Part shown: piece after piece, positions 58,092 through 64,000 of the stretch
How positions within the stretch are numbered: the first letter of the stretch is position 1
How the letters are laid out: the number at the start of each line of letters is the position of its first letter
Origin: Saccharibacillus sp. CPCC 101409
GTDB taxonomy: Bacteria > Bacillota > Bacilli > Paenibacillales > Paenibacillaceae
Length of the DNA: 64,000 nt
Direction: 5' to 3'
Assembly: GCF_030518235.1 (NCBI RefSeq)
Contig: NZ_JAULSA010000009.1
Span: forward strand, 1-64,000
The notes under the pieces: generated by a model
Seen by the model: the letters and a program-made list of their open reading frames with translations, nothing else
Told to the model about the DNA's origin: nothing
Database searches by the model: none
Translations under genes and position numbers: made by a program

Positions 58092-61000
58092 ATGTCCGAT
58101 TACCGTTACGAAGACCCGTATTTCGTGATCGACCGGTTCGATCAAGCCAAGACTTTTTCCAGCTTTCTGCCCGGCCTCGCCGGAATCAAAGGCATCCCGC
58201 TGTGGACGTTCTACGTCAACCGCGGCCAGGCGATCGCAAGCTTCGGCGTGCGCGACAAGAACTCGCCGATCCTGGAGTTCTCGCCCGCCAATATCGGTTA
58301 CAAAACGACCGATCGGGGCGGCTTCCGCACTTTCCTCAGGCTGAACGGCAGCCGCGACATTTACGAGCCGTTCCGTTCGGGCCCCGCCGATCCGGCCATC
58401 CGCCGCACCATGCGCATCGGACGCAACGAGCTGCGGATCGAGGAGATCCACGATACGCTCAAACTGAAAACGGAGGTCGTGTATTTCAACGTGCCAAACG
58501 ACGACTTCGCCGCGCTGGCGCGCCGCGTTACACTGACCAATCTGTCCGAAGACGCGGCGCTCGAGCTGGAAATGGTCGACGGGCTGCCGGAAATCCTGCC
58601 TTACGGCGTCAGCAGCGAAGGCTACAAAGCGATGGGCAACCTGCTGCGCAGCTGGATGGAAGTGTACAACCGCGAGCACGGCGTTCCGTTCTACAGGGTG
58701 CGCTCCAGCACCGGAGACGAAGCCGAAGTCAGCGAAGTCACGAGCGGACACTTTTATCTCGCGTTCGGGGACGACGGGCGCAAGATTGCGCCGATCGTCG
58801 ATTTCGAGCTGCTGTTCGGACCCGATACGTCGCTGTCGCACCCGACCGGCTTTGCCGAAAGCTCCGCCGAAGAGCTGGCCGCCCGGCCGCAGATTACGGC
58901 CAACAAAGTGCCGTGCGGCTTTGCGGGGCGTTCCGGGCGGCTGGAAGCGGGCGCGAGCCTGAACCTGCATACGCTGGTCGGGCACGCCGGTTCGGTCGAA
59001 TCGATCAACGGCAAATCCGGGCGGATCGCTTCCCCGGTTTATTTCGAACAAAAAAGAATCGAAGCGTCCGAGCTGACCGACCGGCTGACCGACGATATCG
59101 CGACAAGCACTTCGTCCGCGCTGTTCGACGCCTACTGCCGCCAGAGTTACCTGGACAACTTTCTGCGCGGCGGCTATCCGCTGCTGCTGGGCAAAGGCGA
59201 AGAAGCGAAAGTGTATCATCTTTTTTCGCGCAAACACGGCGATCCCGAGCGCGATTACAACTTTTTTACGATCGAGCCGGAATATTACTCGCAGGGCAAC
59301 GGCAACTTCCGCGACATGAACCAGAACCGGCGCAGCGACGTCTTTTTCCATCCGGATGCCGGCGCGTTCAATGTCTATATGTTTTTCAGTCTGATGCAGG
59401 CCGACGGCTACAATCCGCTTCAGGTCAAAGGCAGCACGTTCCGCGTGCCGGAAGAACGGCTGGAGCGGCTGAAATCCTGGCTGGAGCCGACGGTCGGCGG
59501 ATACGCGGGAAATCTGGCGAAGATGTGCCTGCAGCCGTTTACGCCGGGGAAGATCGTGCGCGCCCTGGAAGAAAACGGAGTCGAACCGCCGATCCCGGAA
59601 CATGAATTTCTGGAGCGCCTGCTGAGTTTTGCGGACCAGCAGATCGAAGCGAACTTCGGCGAAGGATATTGGATCGACCACTGGACGTACAATATGGATC
59701 TGGTGGACAGCTACGAAGCGGTGTTCCCGGATCGGATCGAGCGTCTGCTGTTCGAACCGGACACCTGCACGTTTTTCGACGGACCGGTCCGCGTTCTGCC
59801 GCGCCGGGAGAAAACGGTGCTGAGCGGCGGCGAAGTGCGGCAGTACGGCGCGACGGCCCATGACGAGGAAAAACTGCGCCGCCTCGGCCGCAAACCGGAA
59901 GACACCGCCTGGCTGCGGACGGAGCGGGGGGAAGGGCGCATTTACCGGACGAATCTGTTCGTCAAACTGCTCAGTTTGTCGCTTAATAAAATGTCGCTGC
60001 TCGATCCGTACGGAATGGGCATCGAGATGGAAGCGGACAAACCGGGCTGGAACGACGCGATGAACGGCCTGCCGGGATTGTTCGGGTCGGGCATGGGCGA
60101 AACGTTCGAACTGCGGCGGATCGTGGAATTCGTGGCGCGGACGCTGGAAAGCCTGCGCGAACGCGAAGAACCGGCGGGACGCACGGCGAAGCTGCCGGCG
60201 GAAATGACGCGTCTGCTGCGCAGCGTGCGCGCGGCGCTTACGGAGCAGGAGGAAGGGGGGCTCGGAGACTTTGCCTGCTGGGATCTTCTTGCTGCGGCGC
60301 GCGAAGCGTACCGGGAAGAAATCCGCTTCGGCATCGACGGGGCGGAAGAAGAGGTGCCGCTCGAAGAGCTGCTGGACGCTTACCGCGCATTTCTGCGCAA
60401 GCTGGACCGCGGCGAAGCGCGGGCGACCGAGCTCGGGGGCGGACTGGTGCCGACGTATTTCCGGTTCGAAGCCGAGAGCCACGAGCCGCAGACCAACGCG
60501 CAGGGCGATCCGGTTATCGGAAGCTACGGACTGCCGCTTGCCGTGGTGACGTCGCTGCGCGCCGAACCGCTGCCGGCGTTTCTGGAAGGCCCGATGCACG
60601 CGCTCAAAACGGCCGGCGATCAAGAGCATGCGCGGGAGCTGCATCGCAGGGTGCGCGAAAGCGGACTGTACGACGAAAAGCTGCGCATGTACAAAACGTC
60701 GGTTAGCCTGGAAGGGCAGGGGCACGAGATCGGCCGTATCCGGGCATTTACGCCGGGCTGGCTGGAGCGGGAATCCATCTTCCTGCATATGTCTTACAAG
60801 TATCTGCTGGAGCTGCTGAAAAGCGGGCTGCACGACGAGTTCTACGCCGAATTCAAAGACACGCTGGTTCCGTTCCGCGATCCGGCGGCATACGGGCGCA
60901 GCACGCTGGAAAATTCTTCGTTTATCGCCAGTTCGGTCAATCCGGACCCGTCGGTGCACGGGCGAGGCTATGTGGCGCGGCTGAGCGGCTCGACGGCGGA

Positions 61001-61337
61001 ATTCCTCAGCATCTGGCGCACGATGATGACCGGCACGCGGCCGTTCCGGCTGGACGGCGAAGGCCGGCTGGTCTTCAAGCCGGAGCCGGTGCTGCCGGAC
61101 TGGCTGTTCGACGCGGAAGGACGGCTGTCGTTCCGGTTCCTGGGGACTTCGACCGTGACCTACCGCGGCGAACGGCGGGGGAATACGTACGGCGAGAACG
61201 CGCTGAGCGTACGGACGTTTATTCTGACGGACGAGAGCGGCGGCGTAAGCGTGGTCGAAGGCGGCGAACTGACCGGCGAAGCGGCGCTTGCCGTGCGGGA
61301 AGGCCGGTATCCGCAGATCGGGATCGTATTGGGATAA
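58092..61337 (+). CDS. Large GH94/GH161-type oligoglucan phosphorylase
   Basis: 1081 aa from the ATG after AGAGAGG; the frame is open to 57900 but lacks other starts with a binding site. It begins SDYRYEDPYFVIDRFDQAKTF. The all-alpha barrel has NGNFRDMNQNRRSDVFF, YWIDHWTYNMDL and KPGWNDAMNGLPG, where D655 sits in the position of the general acid. A C-terminal HGRGYVARLSGSTAEFL segment helps the phosphate site. Size far exceeds cellobiose phosphorylase (about 800 aa) and fits the oligoglucan phosphorylases: 1,2-beta-oligoglucan (GH94) or 1,3-beta-oligoglucan (GH161). I cannot separate these by eye. No signal peptide, so action is cytoplasmic. Confidence 0.8.
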   Translation: MSDYRYEDPYFVIDRFDQAKTFSSFLPGLAGIKGIPLWTFYVNRGQAIASFGVRDKNSPILEFSPANIGYKTTDRGGFRTFLRLNGSRDIYEPFRSGPADPAIRRTMRIGRNELRIEEIHDTLKLKTEVVYFNVPNDDFAALARRVTLTNLSEDAALELEMVDGLPEILPYGVSSEGYKAMGNLLRSWMEVYNREHGVPFYRVRSSTGDEAEVSEVTSGHFYLAFGDDGRKIAPIVDFELLFGPDTSLSHPTGFAESSAEELAARPQITANKVPCGFAGRSGRLEAGASLNLHTLVGHAGSVESINGKSGRIASPVYFEQKRIEASELTDRLTDDIATSTSSALFDAYCRQSYLDNFLRGGYPLLLGKGEEAKVYHLFSRKHGDPERDYNFFTIEPEYYSQGNGNFRDMNQNRRSDVFFHPDAGAFNVYMFFSLMQADGYNPLQVKGSTFRVPEERLERLKSWLEPTVGGYAGNLAKMCLQPFTPGKIVRALEENGVEPPIPEHEFLERLLSFADQQIEANFGEGYWIDHWTYNMDLVDSYEAVFPDRIERLLFEPDTCTFFDGPVRVLPRREKTVLSGGEVRQYGATAHDEEKLRRLGRKPEDTAWLRTERGEGRIYRTNLFVKLLSLSLNKMSLLDPYGMGIEMEADKPGWNDAMNGLPGLFGSGMGETFELRRIVEFVARTLESLREREEPAGRTAKLPAEMTRLLRSVRAALTEQEEGGLGDFACWDLLAAAREAYREEIRFGIDGAEEEVPLEELLDAYRAFLRKLDRGEARATELGGGLVPTYFRFEAESHEPQTNAQGDPVIGSYGLPLAVVTSLRAEPLPAFLEGPMHALKTAGDQEHARELHRRVRESGLYDEKLRMYKTSVSLEGQGHEIGRIRAFTPGWLERESIFLHMSYKYLLELLKSGLHDEFYAEFKDTLVPFRDPAAYGRSTLENSSFIASSVNPDPSVHGRGYVARLSGSTAEFLSIWRTMMTGTRPFRLDGEGRLVFKPEPVLPDWLFDAEGRLSFRFLGTSTVTYRGERRGNTYGENALSVRTFILTDESGGVSVVEGGELTGEAALAVREGRYPQIGIVLG

Positions 61338-61400
61338 CGGAGCCGGAGCGGGATTCGAACAAGATTTCAAACGAGACTTCAAATAAAAGGAGTTATGGAT

Positions 61401-64000
61401 ATGCCGGAGCAAACCGATGCCAACCGAAACGAATACAAAGAAAGCGGCAGCCCAAGCGGCGGAGGGAACGCGCGCGCCGACAAATGGTCTTTTGTCGGCG
61501 AAGAAGGGGATTTCACGCTGAAGCATCCCCAGTTCAGCAGCTTCCTGTACTTTCCGCTCGTAAACGAAGCAGGCATGATGTCTTCGATCACGCCGACTCT
61601 GCACGGCGATATCAAGACGGGGCACAATACGTTCCTGACCGAACCCGTTTCAGCCGAAACGCTGCACAATTCGCGCGCCGCGCGCAATTTCTGGATCTAC
61701 GCCGACGGCGACGGCGCCTGGTCGTGCGGCGGAAGCTCGGCCCGGCAGCAGGCCGCGAGGTTCGGCGGGCCGGGCTCCGCCGAAGCCGATGCCGCGGACG
61801 AAACCGGGGCGGAAGGCGGCGAGCAGGCGGTGCTGGAAGCCGGTTTGCTCTGGCATAAGGTGACGCGCGAGCATCCGTCGCTGCCGCTGCGCGCGGAGAC
61901 GGTAAACTTCGTGCCGGCCGGAGCGGACCGGATCGAGCTGATGAAGATTACGCTGACCCACACGGGCGGCGCCGGTTCGGCTCCGATCTCGCTTGTCCCG
62001 ACGGCGGCGATTCCGCTGTACGCCCGTTCCGCGGACGATCTGCGCGATCATCGGCATGTCACGTCGCTGCTGCACCGGATCTATACGGCGCCTTCCGGCG
62101 TCGAAGTCCAGCCGACGCTGTCGTTCGACGAACGCGGACACCGGATGAATACGGCGACCTACTCCGTCTTCGGCGCGGAAGGAAACGGGACGCTTCCTGT
62201 CGGCTTTTTCCCTTCGGCCGAATCGTTTGTCGGCGAAGGCGGCGCGTACGACTGGCCGGAAGCGGTCGCTTCCAACCTGCCGCCGGTCTGCGGGCCTGGC
62301 GAGCGGATCGACGGTCTGGAAGCGGTCGGCGCCCTCCGGTTCGAGCGTGCGGAGCTGCGGCCGGGCGAATCCCGTTCTTATGTGCTGGCGATGCTCGTGT
62401 CGGACGACCGGCCGGACGAAGCCGCTCTGCGCCGGGAATACCTGACGGAAGATAATTTCGATCGGCTGCTTGCGGAGTGCAAAGACTTCTGGCGGGACAA
62501 AGTGGGGACGGTCGGTTTCCGTTCCGGCGACCGGGAATTCGATCTGTGGATGAAATGGGTCACGCTCCAGCCGGTGCTGCGCCGTCTGTACGGCAACTCG
62601 TTTATGCCGCATCACGACTACGGCCGCGGAGGACGGGGCTGGCGCGATCTGTGGCAGGACTGCCTGGCGCTGATGGTCATGGAACCGGACGAAGTGCGCG
62701 AGCTGCTGCTGAACAATTTCGCCGGCGTGCGGATCGACGGCAGCAACGCGACGATTATCGGACGCCTGCCGGGCGAGTTCGTCGCGGACCGCAACAATAT
62801 TCCGCGCGTCTGGATGGACCACGGCGCTTGGCCGCTGCTGACGGTCATGCTGTATATCCATCAGAGCGGCGACCTGGATTTCCTGCTGCAGGAGCAGACG
62901 TACTTCCGGGACGCTTTCACCCACCGCTGCAAGCGGCGCGACGAAGCGTGGACGCCGGAAGACGGCAGCCTGCTGAAAGCGGCGGACGGCTCCGTTTACC
63001 GCGGAAGCGTGCTGGAGCATATCCTGCTCCAGCATCTGACGCCGTTCTACTCGGCCGGCGAGCACAATATGATGCGGCTCGAAGGCGCCGACTGGAACGA
63101 CGGCCTGGATATGGCGGCCGAGCGCGGCGAAAGCGTGGCGTTTACCGCGTTCTATGCGGGTAATATGCGGACGCTCGCCGATGTGCTGCGGAAGCTGGAA
63201 AAGCGGACGGAAAGCGGCACGATCGAGCTGGCCGAAGAAATGCTGGAGCTGCTGGACCGGCCGGGCGCAGAAGGCGGCGAAGCGCCGGCGGACGGCTCGC
63301 TCTACGATTCGATCGACGGCAAGCACGCGATCCTGGACCGCTATCTCGAACGGGTGGCGGGCGGGGTAAGCGGCAGGCTCGCCACGGTGCGGTTGAGCGC
63401 GCTTGCGGCCGATCTGGAGCGCAAAGCGGAATGGACCGAGCGCCGGATTCGCGAACAGGAATGGATCTCGTCCGAGAGCGGAAACGGCTGGTTCAACGGT
63501 TATTACGACAACGACGGACAGCCGGTCGAAGGCGACCGGGAAGGCGGCATCCATATGACGCTGACCGGCCAGGTATTCCCGGTTATGAGCGGCGTCGCGA
63601 CGCCGGAGCAGGTTCGTTCGGTCATCGAAGCCGCCGACCGGCATCTGCTCGATCCCGGCATCGGCTACCGGCTCAATACGGACTTCGGCGGCATCCGGCA
63701 GAATCTGGGCCGCGCGTTCGGCTTCGCGTTCGGGCACAAAGAAAACGGCGCGATGTTCAGCCATATGACGGTTATGTACGCGAATGCGCTGTACAAGCGC
63801 GGCTTCGCGCGCGAAGGACACGCCGTGCTGGATTCCGTATACAGGCTCAGTTCGGACTTCGAACGCAGCCGGATCTATCCGGGCATCCCGGAGTACATCA
63901 ACGCCCGGGGCAGAGGCATGTACCATTATCTGACCGGCTCGGCGAGCTGGATGCTGCTTACGGTGCTGATGGAAGCGTACGGCGTCCGCGGGAACTTCGG
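61401..64000 (+). CDS. GH94-type disaccharide phosphorylase (3' end outside window)
   Basis: At least 866 aa, open at the right edge. The ATG at 61401 is chosen because AAAAGGAG lies 8 bases upstream; an ATG at 61395 is too close. Domain order: N-terminal beta-sandwich (FTLKHPQFSSFLYFPLVNEAGMMSSITPTLHGDIKTG) and an alpha-barrel with GGRGWRDLWQDCLALMVMEP. The DWNDG motif with the general acid is at 564-568, and GGIHMTLTGQVFPVMSG and HYLTGSASWMLLTV lie near the end. It cleaves a beta-glucoside with phosphate, giving glucose 1-phosphate. Laminaribiose or a related disaccharide would fit a two-step pathway with the upstream enzyme. Confidence 0.85.
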   Translation, partial: MPEQTDANRNEYKESGSPSGGGNARADKWSFVGEEGDFTLKHPQFSSFLYFPLVNEAGMMSSITPTLHGDIKTGHNTFLTEPVSAETLHNSRAARNFWIYADGDGAWSCGGSSARQQAARFGGPGSAEADAADETGAEGGEQAVLEAGLLWHKVTREHPSLPLRAETVNFVPAGADRIELMKITLTHTGGAGSAPISLVPTAAIPLYARSADDLRDHRHVTSLLHRIYTAPSGVEVQPTLSFDERGHRMNTATYSVFGAEGNGTLPVGFFPSAESFVGEGGAYDWPEAVASNLPPVCGPGERIDGLEAVGALRFERAELRPGESRSYVLAMLVSDDRPDEAALRREYLTEDNFDRLLAECKDFWRDKVGTVGFRSGDREFDLWMKWVTLQPVLRRLYGNSFMPHHDYGRGGRGWRDLWQDCLALMVMEPDEVRELLLNNFAGVRIDGSNATIIGRLPGEFVADRNNIPRVWMDHGAWPLLTVMLYIHQSGDLDFLLQEQTYFRDAFTHRCKRRDEAWTPEDGSLLKAADGSVYRGSVLEHILLQHLTPFYSAGEHNMMRLEGADWNDGLDMAAERGESVAFTAFYAGNMRTLADVLRKLEKRTESGTIELAEEMLELLDRPGAEGGEAPADGSLYDSIDGKHAILDRYLERVAGGVSGRLATVRLSALAADLERKAEWTERRIREQEWISSESGNGWFNGYYDNDGQPVEGDREGGIHMTLTGQVFPVMSGVATPEQVRSVIEAADRHLLDPGIGYRLNTDFGGIRQNLGRAFGFAFGHKENGAMFSHMTVMYANALYKRGFAREGHAVLDSVYRLSSDFERSRIYPGIPEYINARGRGMYHYLTGSASWMLLTVLMEAYGVRGNF

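Noticed and set aside
57984-61625. 1213-codon open frame on the minus strand
   Set aside because: Exactly antisense to the phosphorylase gene. The protein is Arg/Phe/Gln rich with no family features; it results from high G+C at third positions of the real gene.

Overview
The window reads as chromosomal DNA of a high-G+C member of the Bacillota, most likely Paenibacillaceae (Paenibacillus or Saccharibacillus type). The grounds are strong AGGAGG-type ribosome binding sites, GTG and TTG starts, sigma-A-like promoters, Bacillus-type families (a replication-terminator-protein homologue, a YflT-like stress protein, DUF3243, a YdhG-like iron chaperone, a soluble YfmS-like chemoreceptor) and tandem GH94-type phosphorylases. 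The genus is inferred from protein families, not from a full 16S or 23S sequence. I see no phage, transposase, CRISPR array or tRNA gene.

Layout. Bases 1-378: end of an rRNA operon (23S 3' end, 5S, terminator). 380-1082: gene-free stretch with a long hairpin. 1083-4176: two paralogous parallel beta-helix proteins, one secreted with an added beta-sandwich module, one membrane-anchored. 4817-21526: a 15-gene, same-strand polysaccharide locus (chain-length protein, BY-kinase, priming transferase, four glycosyltransferases, UDP-glucose dehydrogenase, Wzy-like polymerase, Wzx-like flippase, GalU, ManC, LCP ligase, PIG-L deacetylase, pyruvyl transferase) closed by one terminator. Together these could make UDP-glucose, UDP-glucuronate and GDP-mannose, assemble a repeat on undecaprenyl phosphate, flip and polymerise it, decorate it with pyruvate and attach it to peptidoglycan. 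An anionic, wall-linked polymer is the simplest reading.

21709-33772: small housekeeping and regulatory genes (HxlR regulator, soluble chemoreceptor, SDR, DUF1992, GluQ, HrpB, stress protein, DUF4269, RTP homologue, Gfo/Idh oxidoreductase). A 795-bp gene-free block at 25398-26192 is rich in hairpin repeats. 34047-36106: MFS transporter plus ArsR-like regulator behind an octamer operator array. 36705-44132: metabolic and envelope genes. 44380-49243: a three-gene Hsp70 (HscC-type), J-domain/TPR and DUF1266 operon, echoing the gene content of the E. coli ybe-hscC region. 49676-56626: nitroreductase, iron chaperone, HAD phosphatase, LacI regulator, two-component system, CPBP protease, a secreted protein and a 52-aa membrane protein. 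56831-64000: LacI regulator and two glycoside phosphorylases, the second cut by the window end.

The best leads are the HscC/J-TPR/DUF1266 operon, the beta-helix pair beside the polysaccharide locus, the RTP homologue with a LexA-like box at its start, two sigma-B-like promoters before stress-type genes, and a family of short AAATAA/TTATTT hairpins found in two distant intergenic regions.
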